From Nemertoderma westbladi (lineage: Eukaryota; Xenacoelomorpha; Nemertodermatida; Nemertodermatidae), in the NCBI GenBank assembly GCA_032718475.1, contig JAUCBJ010002429.1, positions 62,001 to 126,000 on the forward strand: a DNA stretch of 64,000 nt, read 5' to 3'. Positions 43,201-51,841 of this stretch are shown piece by piece. The position numbers and the translations under genes were made by a program. A model generated the notes under the pieces. The model searched no databases, was not told the DNA's origin, and was given only the letters and a program-made list of their open reading frames with translations. Position 1 is the first letter of the stretch; every line of letters begins with the position of its first letter.

Positions 43201-43921
43201 TGATAGTCAGTTCAAGGACCGCGCTCTGACCAAACTCAGCCTGAGAGACTCAGCGGCGGAGAAGCTAAACAGCGCGGGATTTGCCCTTTTTCAGGACGTT
43301 TGTATACAGAACTTGCATTCATCTGTTATACAAAGACCCCGAATACCCACGGGTTATTCTGTCGTCGAAGTTCAGACAATGGGTCCGCTTGCGGAGACCG
43401 CCGCACCTACCTCAGCTATGCAATTGGAAGACGAACCAATATGCTTAGAAGCTGAAGCGATTCAACCTACAGCGCCCCGGAGCAGCGATAATGACTACGT
43501 CTTAGAGTGGTTTCAAGGTCCACAATGTCTCACCGCATACGATTATCGACACGCTAACTATGTTTCTCGAAAACTTTGTCGATTATGCGCATCGAGAGAC
43601 CATTTCACCCCTATGGACTCAGACATACCCTGCTCCTATTTCCACGAACAACCAATGATGGAGATATATTGTGCGTATTGCAGACTTAATAACTCTCATA
43701 TTTTTGCAGTCTGCCCCCAATTTATGACTCAATGCCACCACTGTCAACTTAAAGGACATGCCAGTTATAATTGCCCCTTTAATCACGATTTAGAGAGCGT
43801 AGATGAAATGATTACCCTGCGCTACATCCGAGCTTGGGAAGCTAACGCGGATTTACATTGTGAGTCCCGTCATCGATACTACCCTGGACGCTCTTACGAG
43901 GGAGGGATCCTTATTTATTAG
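40253..43921 (+). CDS. ORF3 of outer BEL/Pao element: DEDD/RNase D-like exonuclease and zinc-knuckle protein, 1222 aa
   Basis: ATG at 40253, TAG at 43919-43921, no internal stop. A possible N-terminal zinc site uses C223, C226, H236/H238, C243 and H246. A charged helix occupies about 395-460. Residues about 710-945 match the pattern in the inner ORF3: VVTYDNEGS (D718, E720); LPQPVLEMLFNEG and KIGSAVYGDL (D819); FVDTQLI (D836); IGHLAFQEYGW; and PLRPSLAIYTIFENAALAGW. In this last motif Y927 is kept, but the expected motif III aspartate aligns with E931. Two zinc knuckles end the protein (C1140, C1143, H1149, C1154 and C1161, C1164, H1169, C1174). The knuckles suggest RNA binding and the middle domain nucleic-acid trimming. 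Both are inferences. A related C-terminus survives at about 53940-54180. Confidence 0.75.
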   Translation: MTELIEDDLGIRERYTLPLQAFVDSLIRGDAGPTTTEDDGRYIEPPMSPEQLTRELDYRKFTARYTHRNGTYMDFLTTGHPIDLHDTDDVDTEREMVLFKYHTQRNRNDKPRIEHENSIRNRLEREDVEEPDKRNDFNDYLEFLRETYLNIASQQNLETRYPQGIHHDPMIELKRLYFTMMYLTADRPLPVVPDSFEQMEEYCKTGERSPAFPLQDMRLWYYCDECPRPNQQTERHKHPRRRCAKHSFTRYTYGSFERNLFDVSPAVARLKRSLNKPMIRVPEYSVRPPHSLVRPQTLDPNSITDPPELYSLFKDLVLPEQLIGGTPVVGSRDIRQPYLAGLGRGHLISPFNPYNRPGFTSIQPVTEVEESVVRNALDAIRQKIGKGTYDCLEKRKLQQQVQAVKELALPQFDREIQNLEEDIERGRTYSLQEFLDERLQQQAEENQLEERHIELDEREEAALAQPEAQILMTDLYSKTILHPSMVPHFGDKLFATAQPQPVDINLRSRDLIADAPLLQRPPIESARVDGILVEPPDNRADLVRRMVHDVNIRARPLPDSFYGIKDHPYYVNLKQYYMVKPEDPTHSLKFLPLINPLDLVELEQLQKHLDQLVKVNSFRKPYNVSRIEKETIPPYNLDGFIKTRLVHWNLDVLFEEERIQRYGDVETYTTQYLKYKDLPNASECATLWHPVGMTLENATKEWNETLNVIEMYGVVTYDNEGSVPVGELGTTRMIHIRGLAGSTHVFTRACSDVIDYSFETLTETQKKLRHGQFELAQRYVTDTERKPAMGIDGSILPQPVLEMLFNEGILKIGSAVYGDLQNDFRNMENIPYPFVDTQLIAPWAEGQGFFRTMYANTPSGITKVQRTSIGHLAFQEYGWNFKVGNPINYQQVYGDHYSRLYFDGPLTAPGAVYSFMSVPLRPSLAIYTIFENAALAGWLADVCSRTIRAHPLILGTKLAKLDEHNKFIRFECFRRFLTPFRNVDSQFKDRALTKLSLRDSAAEKLNSAGFALFQDVCIQNLHSSVIQRPRIPTGYSVVEVQTMGPLAETAAPTSAMQLEDEPICLEAEAIQPTAPRSSDNDYVLEWFQGPQCLTAYDYRHANYVSRKLCRLCASRDHFTPMDSDIPCSYFHEQPMMEIYCAYCRLNNSHIFAVCPQFMTQCHHCQLKGHASYNCPFNHDLESVDEMITLRYIRAWEANADLHCESRHRYYPGRSYEGGILIY

Positions 43922-43962
43922 CGTCTGTGGAACAAAAAACACGCATACCGAGTTACGAGCTA

Positions 43963-44496
43963 ATGAAGCGTGTTGGTGAGTGTATTTCCACCAAATTTGT
44001 TCGAAGATATCTTAGGAACGTCAATCCTAACGATATTACTTCATACCATTTGATCAATTATATCCGTCAAGACCCTGAGTATGGCGATTTATTTATCAAC
44101 TCGCACCCTGAGTTACAGGAAGTATCTCGACGGCCCTACGAATATCGAGCCCGAGAACGCGAGCTGGAAAGAACTATTAAACCAAGGAAGTTTCTCACCA
44201 CTCACGGTCCACCTACCGCCGTTGTCCAGACGACCCGTCAAGGACCAGTAGGAGCTGCTGTCCTAAGACGCGCCTTAAAGGCCGTTAGACCTCGCTCCGC
44301 TGAAGTTGATATCGATCAACCAGGTACCTCGACCGGCGGATACACCGATCGCAATCCGAAACCTTCTGATGCAATTGTATTGCACCCTTCACTCAGGAGT
44401 TACAGCCCTCCTAGTAAAGTGGCTCGCCCCAAAGAGAAAAGGACTCTTACTAGCCTCAAAAAACTGCGTAAACGCCGTCCACGTAAGAAAGACTAA
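43963..44496 (+). CDS. ORF4 of outer BEL/Pao element: small basic protein
   Basis: The frame is open from 43864 to the TAA ending at 44496 and overlaps the end of ORF3 in a different frame. The first ATG is at 43963, giving 177 residues. It has an N-terminal helix-rich part (SYELMKRVGECISTKFVRR), a middle GPVGAAVLRRAL segment, PGTSTGGYTDRN, and a very basic C-terminus (KKLRKRRPRKKD). In the derivative at 53936-54841 the matching region is fused in frame to the ORF3 zinc knuckles. ORF4 may therefore be the detached tail of ORF3, or be reached by frameshifting. The basic tail suggests nucleic-acid or nuclear targeting. No known domain. Confidence 0.65.
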   Translation: MKRVGECISTKFVRRYLRNVNPNDITSYHLINYIRQDPEYGDLFINSHPELQEVSRRPYEYRARERELERTIKPRKFLTTHGPPTAVVQTTRQGPVGAAVLRRALKAVRPRSAEVDIDQPGTSTGGYTDRNPKPSDAIVLHPSLRSYSPPSKVARPKEKRTLTSLKKLRKRRPRKKD

Positions 44497-44590
44497 CTGT
44501 TTAGAGTATTTTTATATTTTAGAAACTGTGATTTGTTATATTTTATAGACTTAAATCCCATTTTCTGGGAGCGGTGTAAAAGCTTTTGCG

Positions 44591-45728
44591 TAATTAACCG
44601 GTTATTTTCCCTTAAAGTACTCTGTAGTTGGTTTACCAGGCATAAAAAGGCCGTGTCCTTACTGTACTGGTGTTTTAGAGGACATAAAAGTCATTTCTTC
44701 TGTATTTGTACTTTAGAGGACATAATCCGCAATCTCGTGACGCGATAAGCTAGATACTCTTGAAAACAGTGTCGCTACCATGACGACGGCTAACAGCTGA
44801 TATTGCCACGTCGACATTTCTTTGTTTCTTTGTTCTCTCGTTGTTCGGTTGACCAATCAGAGCGTTTTTTGACTCTGTGTTGGAGTTGGATACAGAAACT
44901 CAGTAGTTCAGTGTTATTTTTTTGCCCAGAGCCTAAGAACATCGGCTTTTGGCACCTCCGTGTTTCAGTCTTTAGTTTAACATTAGTAGGCTTAATTATA
45001 GAACGTATATCTGTTAACAAATCATACCAAACTTATCTTACTCAACAAACCTAATCATACCTTAACTTTACTGCTTTTACTGTCGGTTATTCATTATATT
45101 GGTTGATGAAATATTATATCGGAATACTGATCAATAGTCAGATACCCCACCTTCTTGATATACTAAAGGTTAGAGAGACCGGTTACAGATAAATGATTGC
45201 GACCTATGTTAAGTGGTTTGAAGTGAATCTAATGCTATTTCATATGCCCGACATAAATTGTATGTTGCTCTCTTTATACGTGACCAAATTTAGTGAAGGT
45301 CGGCAGATTAGTGTGCAGTATTGTGCAGCATTGTGTATGATTGTAACTGATAACAAAGCATCTCCTAAAGAATGCGCCATATACGTGAATCTATAGCCTT
45401 TTCGTTGTGTCTAGTTTAAGTCATAACTCTGTTTACATATTTAGAGCGCCACGTCCTAAAGGAACTGTTAATATTTCCCGAAAGTGAATAATATTTGTCA
45501 GAGATTATATATTACGATCAGTCGAATAATACGGTAGGCTTACACCATCAATCATTAAGCTTCCGAATTCAGTCTCCCGGGTATATCCAGCGGGTGAATG
45601 ATTGCGCATAGACTGGCTTCGGCTAATGTAGTGTATCAAATACTCGTCATAAGCTAAAGAATATATATCATCTAAAAGACATCCTAATTTGGCAGGTTAA
45701 ACTGTCAAAGGTCTTAAAAGCGCAAACA
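44591..45728 (+). repeat. 3' LTR of the outer BEL/Pao element
   Basis: Copy of 13331-14468 with three substitutions (45001, about 45194, about 45293). It is preceded by a ~90-base 3' UTR with GGGAGCGG and GTAAAAG purine stretches but no long polypurine tract. The right flank begins aacgg, a 4/5 match to aaccg on the left. Confidence 0.9.
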
Positions 45729-46017
45729 AACGGGCATATTTTATTATTTTTATATTTCCAAAATCGTTTTGGTATTATATTCGCCATAGAGGTTAATAAT
45801 TTAAGGATTTTTGATAATTAAAATTATATGGGGTCTTCTGTAGTTATTCTACTGTATTTGACAAAGTCATGTTTTATGGTCATAGCAACGGGAGTTTTCC
45901 TCCTAATACGGGAATAACTCTTGGGTTTCCCAAATTTTTTTAAATTGCGCAGTTCAGTCAAATTTTAAAATATGGGACGTATACCAAATCACTAAAATAT
46001 ATTTGAATTTACTTTAT

Positions 46018-46990
46018 GTCGACTTTATTTTATACAGTACATAAAAGGTGAGTTTTACAGTGGCAATCAACTATGTTTATGTTTTTTCCATAGCAACGGT
46101 AAGTTTATCCTTAGCAACGGCGACGATTGTATAGTAATGACGAGTTTACCTTAGCAACGGATTGTTTTTATATGGTAAAAACTTCAAGATATCACTACCA
46201 TAAGATCATCTGATAGAGATTTAGATGTATCTGCATTACAAGGAAATCGTGAAGAGGCAGACACTCGTATAATATTGCACTGCCTGAACATTGATGCAGA
46301 TTCTATAGTGGTATCGTCTAGAGATACAGATGTTCTTGTGTTACTCATAGCCCACTACAGTGAAATGAAATGTGCCCAGGTATGGCTGAAGTCAGGGACT
46401 TCAAAGAAACCACGTTATATTCCAGTGCACAAAATTCATGAAAGATTATCTAGTGATATCATAATCACATTGCTGGCGTTCCACATATCACAGGATGTGA
46501 TAGTGTATCACAACTGTTAGGACATAGCAATAAGACAGCTTGGAAAGTTTTTCTGGAAACCATCATCTGCTACAAAATATTGGAATCTCATGCACAGATG
46601 CCTGAAAATGCATTGTTTCATCAATACCTTGCGAAAACATAGCATAGCATAGCGTAAGCAGTATAAATAAAATTGCAAAAAATCTAGCTGTAATAGTTGG
46701 GGGGGGGGGGGGGGGGGGTTACAATATGCCTCATCTGTGATAAACTTACTGTTACTATGCACTAAACTCATTGTTGCTTTAGAAAACTCGTCACAAGGTG
46801 GTGTTACTGTACTGCTTGGGATTCCTTGAAAACTAGTTGTTACAATGTAAAAACAATCCGTTGCTAAGGTAAACTCGTCATTACTATACAATGTTGCTAA
46901 GGATAAACTTACCGTTGCTATGGAATAAACAAACATAGTTGTTTGCCACTGTAAAACTCACCTTTTATGTACTGTATAAAATATGTCTTT
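46018..46990. mobile_element. Inverted-repeat element around a TE-derived coding fragment
   Basis: Arms of about 150 bases (46018-46175 and, reversed, 46840-46990) share TACAGTACATAAAAGGTGAG, CCATAGCAACGGTAAG and GACGAGTTTACCTTAGCAAC in mirrored order. Between them lie the coding fragment at 46190-46668 and a run of about 20 G near 46699-46718. The arms carry several AGCAACGG words. It could be a DNA transposon or a foldback that captured the fragment. The outer limits are not certain. Confidence 0.65.
46190..46668 (+). pseudogene. Fragment of a TE-associated EADTR/DTDV domain protein
   Basis: The frame gives NREEADTRIILHC, then VVSSRDTDVLVLLIAHY, then GTSKKPRYIPVHKI. After a frameshift near 46488 it gives HITGCDSVSQLLG and a tail to TAG at about 46640. 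The spacing of EADTR, DTDVLVLL and TGCD is that of a domain common in animal transposon-derived hypothetical proteins. The conserved acids recall a PIN/FEN-type nuclease, but I cannot establish this. Truncated at the N-terminus and broken. Confidence 0.55.
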
Positions 46991-47767
46991 GTTGTGAAAA
47001 GACCGCTGTTACAATGAAAACACGTCGTTTCTAAGCTAAAGTAGCCGATGCTATGCAAAAATTATCATTGTTATTCAAAACATTCGGTAAATAATTGTCT
47101 TGGGTTATGAACATGTAAGGTAATTGACCCTAAATGGATTTCTTTTTAAACTGATAGTAACTATATGTAAAGTGATGAAACACTACACAAGGTTATTTTT
47201 TGCTAGTTTCCTTGCTAGTTGCTAGTTGGATAAATGTATTTGTTACTATAATAATTCCATGTTCTAGAACCGTTTATTTGTAGCAGTCCAGTTTTAAAAT
47301 AATACAGTCTGCATTTTGATTTATGGTCATTCTTATGGTATTACTACCGTCGTATGTGTACACCAAACGTTGGAAAACACTGCCGGTGTTTCACTGTGGA
47401 ACATAAACTTTTCTTTTAACACAAGCTACAATATCTATTACTGGCAGGTAGTGTTTTTAATTTCACCGGTAGCTAAAATTTTCAAAATAACATTTAAACC
47501 AATTCTTATAATTTTTAAGCGTTTTTCCTCACTTCTATATGGTGGCCCTTAGTGGCCAGTTTTGACATCTTTTTTTGCTTCCAAAAAAATAGATTAGGCC
47601 TACCAAAAAACAAACTTTTGTTTTCCCGTGTTTTGTAAAGTCGTTCGAACGAGTTTGCAATAGTTGGGGTAACAACAAAAAAGATGCTTCATACTTATCC
47701 ATTCATCATTATACAATATCCAAGCCTTCAAGATGTTGTTTGTTTTGTTTTGAATGTATTACACATA
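46991..47767. other. No gene; dispersed repeat copy B
   Basis: 47105-47225 is the reverse complement of the repeat at 12228-12306/13185-13260 and carries a single TTAA (47146-47149) where the other copy has the 874-bp element. A segment at about 46996-47022 (GAAAAGACCGCTGTTACAAT) recurs reversed at 49909-49937. The rest is unassigned. Confidence 0.6.
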
Positions 47768-48048
47768 GGTTCCACCTTGGTGTAGTGGTTGCATTGAATT
47801 CACATCTCCTGTAGGTCGTGGGTTCGATCCTCACATGGGCCAGGGCAGTTTTCGTTTCGGCACGAATGCTTTAAAGGGACCAGCCAGGGCGCATCTCTGC
47901 CTTGCATCCTTAAGTGGTAGCTAAATGAGTACTAGAGTTTCCTCTGGGGAGTAAAGTTCTGGGGGGACCGCACTGGAAATAAGTCGTCAGACTTTGTGTG
48001 TAATCCCTGGCCTAGTTGCCGAAGAAAATTTACTTTACTTTACTTTAT
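47768..48048 (+). mobile_element. tRNA-derived SINE
   Basis: The head has a Pol III box A (TGGTGTAGTGG, 47778-47788) and box B (GGTTCGATCC, 47821-47830), spaced as in a tRNA. The body is about 200 bases (AAAGGGACCAGCCAGGGCGC and a following TCTGGGGAGTAAAG segment). The 3' end is a TTTAC repeat tail (48030-48048). The head cannot fold as a full functional tRNA, and the tail marks a retroposed SINE. No clear target duplication. Confidence 0.85.
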
Positions 48049-48502
48049 ATTGTTATTGCTTAATATCCTTTTTATTAATTGTTTTTCTAGCTAATAAATA
48101 ATTACTGCATATTTATCACGACTCCGTAATTATTCCCGGATATTTACTGTATATTCAAAAACAATTTAAATATTTTTTAAAATATAATTGATTAATGTTT
48201 CTTATTATCTAGTAAAAAGTAAGTACATTCTATAATACAAATTTAATATTATCATTTGCTTCTTACTAACGTCTTACTGTTAGAAGGACAACTATGTTCT
48301 AAAAAAAACACTGGCATAATAAGGATTTTTGAAATTGTCAAATTTTGGTGTACACATGCAGCAGACATGATAGGGTAGTGATAAAATACTAATCACAACC
48401 CATTGTTTGGTGACATAGTTCAAGATATAGATATCGATCTAACAATATCCATCAATATTCACTAGACTAATTGACACAAAATATCTCGACATCAAGGTGA
48501 TC
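48049..48502. other. Upstream region of the fibrinogen-domain gene
   Basis: AT-rich, no gene or recognisable repeat. A core promoter could not be pinpointed. Confidence 0.3.
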
Positions 48503-49582
48503 ATGACGTCTTTGTTAAGTGGAACCAGTCGTTCTTCTTCAAAGTATTCTTATGCAACGACTGCGGAAGAAATCGAATTGGGCGAGGTTGAGCGGCCGGA
48601 GAAAATACAAGCAGAAAATGTTGAGGGGGACATTACGAACGAACCACCGCAGAACTATTCAGAACAAAGGAACTGGTTGTGCCGAATCCTGACTGCTCCT
48701 GAACATCAGATAAAAGTTTCCTTCGCAATAATCACATCTCTTCTGGCATTTATTATCACTGTGATATTACTTATGGCACTGTTACGACCTGGACCAACCG
48801 TGTCGACCACTATCAGCTCAATAAGGGAAGGTCATGGTGGAACAACATCTACAATCGCCATGACTACAATTGGTACTACCACAACTACAAACATCACTTC
48901 TATATTAGGTCCCACCGCAACTACAAACTCGAAGACTATCATTACTTCAACCACCATCTCCAATAAAGAAGAATTTTATCACTCGTTTATCGCATGTTAT
49001 AGAATTGCGTCACTATGCGATCTCTACGCTCATTCTGATATATGCCATAACGCTACACAATCCTGGACCCAATATACCGTCGATTACCGTCATCCCATTG
49101 GTTTTCTATATACCTCCAACAATCAATCCAGATGCGACGGAGGTTGGATTATCTTCTATAGACAAATCGATAACGACATTGACTTATGGTATAGGCCAAA
49201 AGGTAGTCATGATGAATACTGGGACTGGGGATTCGGAGATCCCAACGGATCGTACTTCCTAGGCTTGTATAATATCTATCTGCTGACTAACGGGAAGGAT
49301 TGTTACGTAAAGGTCGACTTGGGTAACTCGACGAAAAACTACCGTAACTTTACGGTAGATTGGCAGGCTTATGATTATGTGCTAAAGATTTCTAGTTATA
49401 CCCATTCAGGTCCTGCTGGGACCGCTGCTACCGGTGTATTGGATAATGAAATATACGATCTGACTGGCCTGGATAACAAGAAGTTTGACACCAGTATTGG
49501 ATGGTGGACTGGTGGAACTCATCCAAAGCATTGGGTACCGCGGAAGAACACATTAGAGATGAAACTTAAATGTAAGCCGTAA
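48503..49582 (+). CDS. Type II membrane protein with a fibrinogen-related (FReD) domain, 359 aa, intronless
   Basis: I chose the ATG at 48503. An in-frame GTG lies 6 bases upstream but is not a normal eukaryotic start. Residues 1-70 are cytosolic, acidic, without a signal peptide. Residues about 72-95 are a strong transmembrane helix. A Ser/Thr-rich stalk (about 98-155) is probably O-glycosylated. The FReD-like domain spans about 180-357, with cysteines at 181 and 211, GGWIIFYRQID, WGFGDPNGSYFLGLYNIYLL, C267 and the C-terminal GWW of the family. It lacks the usual calcium-site spacing as far as I can see and is divergent. FReD proteins bind acetylated sugars and act in innate recognition. A surface-lectin role is inferred. 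No frame damage in a repeat-rich setting suggests a live gene or a young retrocopy. Confidence 0.75.
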   Translation: MTSLLSGTSRSSSKYSYATTAEEIELGEVERPEKIQAENVEGDITNEPPQNYSEQRNWLCRILTAPEHQIKVSFAIITSLLAFIITVILLMALLRPGPTVSTTISSIREGHGGTTSTIAMTTIGTTTTTNITSILGPTATTNSKTIITSTTISNKEEFYHSFIACYRIASLCDLYAHSDICHNATQSWTQYTVDYRHPIGFLYTSNNQSRCDGGWIIFYRQIDNDIDLWYRPKGSHDEYWDWGFGDPNGSYFLGLYNIYLLTNGKDCYVKVDLGNSTKNYRNFTVDWQAYDYVLKISSYTHSGPAGTAATGVLDNEIYDLTGLDNKKFDTSIGWWTGGTHPKHWVPRKNTLEMKLKCKP

Positions 49583-49612
49583 CGAACCTAAGAGTTCAAG
49601 TTCAAGTTCCAG

Positions 49613-49618
49613 AAATAA
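49613..49618 (+). terminator. Candidate poly(A) signal of the fibrinogen-domain gene
   Basis: AATAAA about 31 bases after the stop codon. Another lies near 49784. Between 49619 and 50164 no gene is seen, except a short repeat scrap at 49909-49937 shared with 46996-47022. Confidence 0.4.
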
Positions 49619-50174
49619 ACAAACTGCACCGTAGCCCGTACAGCCGTAGCAATAGGTTACTTATTGTGTTTGTGTAACAAAAACAAACCAATATAATATT
49701 CCACAAATAGTAAGCAACAATAATAGAAACAGAAATAGTTCGACCAACATGTTTTATTAATAATAGGCCTATCCTCTGAGTTACAATAAACAAATGAACG
49801 GCACAGCCGTAGCTCGTGTGCCCTCTGTTGGGAACGTCGGTTACAGGAACCGCGGTATGAATCCCATAAAGGATAGATGGAACCCGTAGACCCAACAGGT
49901 GACGTAGATTGTAACAGCGGTCTTTTCACAACAAACTATTTGTTATTATTAACAAGCTATTTGTTTGCTTTATTATAACACAAGTTGCTTGGTAACTGCT
50001 CAATAGAACAATTTCCTATTGTTAATGATATACAGTTAGCTAGCTACTTTTTATAGACAAATCACTACAACCACTTTAATATTATGTAGTATATTATCGT
50101 ATTATATTGTATTAGCAAGGTGACTTTATTGAACGTTCAGTGCTGTTTAGAAAATAAATTGAAGGTACTTTAAA

Positions 50175-51026
50175 AGATATCCTAACAATAACAATCATAT
50201 TGCTCTATCAGAATCTCTTACAAACTTTGTAAAATGGTGTTATACATGGCAAATGACAATCGCTATCGAAAAATGTACAGTATTAAATATTGGAACTAAG
50301 AATTTTGAACGCGTTGACTACAATATTGATTCCACCATATTGACACGAGTTGATCATTGCCGCGACCTGGGTGTAATTATTGACTCATCATTGTCATTTC
50401 AAAACCACATTAATGCTATTTGTAAAAAGGCATACTATGTTATTAGCGTGATTTTTAAAATGTTCTGTACCAATAACCGCCAAGCACTATTGAGAGCCTA
50501 TACGACCTTTGCGAGACCTCTTGTGGAATATGCTACTACTGTTTGGAATCCGTTCCTATCAACTACTTGTAAAGAGGGTTATCTCGGTTCCATCGATAAA
50601 CTCGAAAAAGTTCAAAGATTGTTTACACGAAGGTTGTTTTATCGATGTTCGCTTGATCCAAAGACACCATACTTTGAACGACTTCGTATTCTATGTCTCG
50701 AATCACTCGAACTGCGCCGTCTCCGACTTGATCTAACTATGACCTTCAAAATAATTCGTGAAGATCTTGGTCTGGTGGATGTCCCTAACTTAATCAACCG
50801 CTTTAACATTAGTAACAATTGTAGAACACGTGGACATAAGTACAAGTTATTTAAACCAAATGTGGCATCATGCTTAATACAAAATAGCTTTTTCTTTAGA
50901 GTAATCAACCCTTGGAACGGATTACCGGCCAATGTAGTTGAGGCTACATCACTAGGTTCCTTTAAAACTCTATTACGTGATGTTGATTTGACCTCATACT
51001 TGAAAGCATTCCGTAATCTACCATAA
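50175..51026 (+). pseudogene. C-terminal half of a LINE reverse transcriptase
   Basis: The frame is open from about 50175 to TAA at 51024-51026. It holds WQMTIAIEKCTVLNIG, DLGVIIDSSLSFQNHI, YTTFARPLVEYATTVWNPF, KLEKVQRLFTRRLF and a C-terminal FFRVINPWNGLPANVVEA. This is the thumb/connection part of CR1/Jockey-type LINE RTs. The catalytic YADD is missing because of truncation. No stops over about 280 codons, so the copy is not old. Confidence 0.88.
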
Positions 51027-51075
51027 TAATAGTCCAAAAGAACATAAACTTTTATATTTTTATTTCAATATTTCA

Positions 51076-51640
51076 TTACTTTAAATACATTATTTCTACA
51101 TTATTTTAATTCAATAAACCTACATTACATAATATACTTATTTTATTAAACATTGCTTATTTTAAGAATAAAACTACTAACTTGAAACATTTTATTTTAT
51201 TAATTTTTAAGTATTTTAATATTTTAATGTGTTGTTTGTTGCTATTTTAAGATCACTATCGTACAGACTTATTTTAATTTATTTTATGTATTTTAAAAAT
51301 AATTCACTACATACTTATTTTATATTGTATATCGCATATTCTAACATACGTCCATTATTTTAAATACATTATTTTAATTCAATAAACCTACATTACATAA
51401 TATCCTTATTTTATTAAACACGGCTTATTTTAAGAATAAAACTACTAACTTTAACTTAAAATAATTAAATCTTAAATCATTTTATTTTATTAAATTTTAA
51501 GTATTTTAATGTGCTGTTTGTTTCTATTTTAAGATCACTATCCTACAGACTTATTTTAATTTATTTTATGTATTTTAAAAAAAATATCTTACATACTTAT
51601 TTTATATTGTATATCGCATACACCAACATACTTACCAATA
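51076..51640 (+). repeat. Tandem duplication in the LINE 3' UTR (~2 x 280 bp)
   Basis: Two successive units share TTCAATAAACCTACATTACA, then AAGAATAAAACTACTAACTT, then a TTTTAAGATCACTATC word and TATTGTATATCGCATA. They differ by small changes. Confidence 0.85.
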
Positions 51641-51841
51641 GTAATAAATTTGTTTTTATATCGGTGTATTGTATAGTATACTATATGTATATTAATATTT
51701 GATTATTTAGATACGGCCTCTATCAGTCACTCAGTGAATGTTTAAAAAAATGATTGATCTTGTTTTATTGTGTTGTGCATGTTGGTGCGTTTTTACTTAT
51801 AGAAGTAAATAAAAACTTTCCATTTCCATTTCCATTTCCAT

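Larger units (their letters stand above)
13331..45728 (+). mobile_element. Large BEL/Pao-type LTR retrotransposon (about 18.7 kb without its insertion)
   Basis: Direct repeats of about 1138 bp (13331-14468 and 44591-45728) bracket a ~2.3 kb leader, a gag-pol frame (30483-38609), a 1.6 kb spacer, a 1222-aa frame (40253-43921), a short basic frame and a 90-base 3' UTR. Removing the nested element (16045-29723 plus one 5-bp target duplication) leaves about 18.7 kb, well above the usual size for BEL/Pao. The LTRs differ at three positions with no gaps, so the insertion is young. The pol frame nevertheless has three in-frame stops. LTR ends are not the standard TG/CA at the left, and target duplication is only approximate (aaccg and aacgg). 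Confidence 0.88.
50165..51841 (+). mobile_element. 5'-truncated LINE
   Basis: It starts inside the RT, keeps the whole C-terminal region, has a long AT-rich 3' UTR with an internal tandem duplication, then AATAAA and a tail of TTTCCA repeats ending about 51841. Severe 5' truncation with an intact end is typical for LINE insertions. Confidence 0.85.

Noticed and set aside
43927-43962. ORF4 start at a GTG just after the ORF3 stop
   Set aside because: GTG is not a normal start in animals; the first ATG is at 43963, or the frame is reached by frameshift.
46699-46718. Long G run as a functional signal
   Set aside because: An isolated homopolymer without terminal-repeat context, unlike the G-run ends of the TTAA elements. 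Probably simple expansion.
47768-47845. A genuine tRNA gene
   Set aside because: Only boxes A and B are kept; the acceptor stem does not pair convincingly and the sequence continues into a SINE body and tail.
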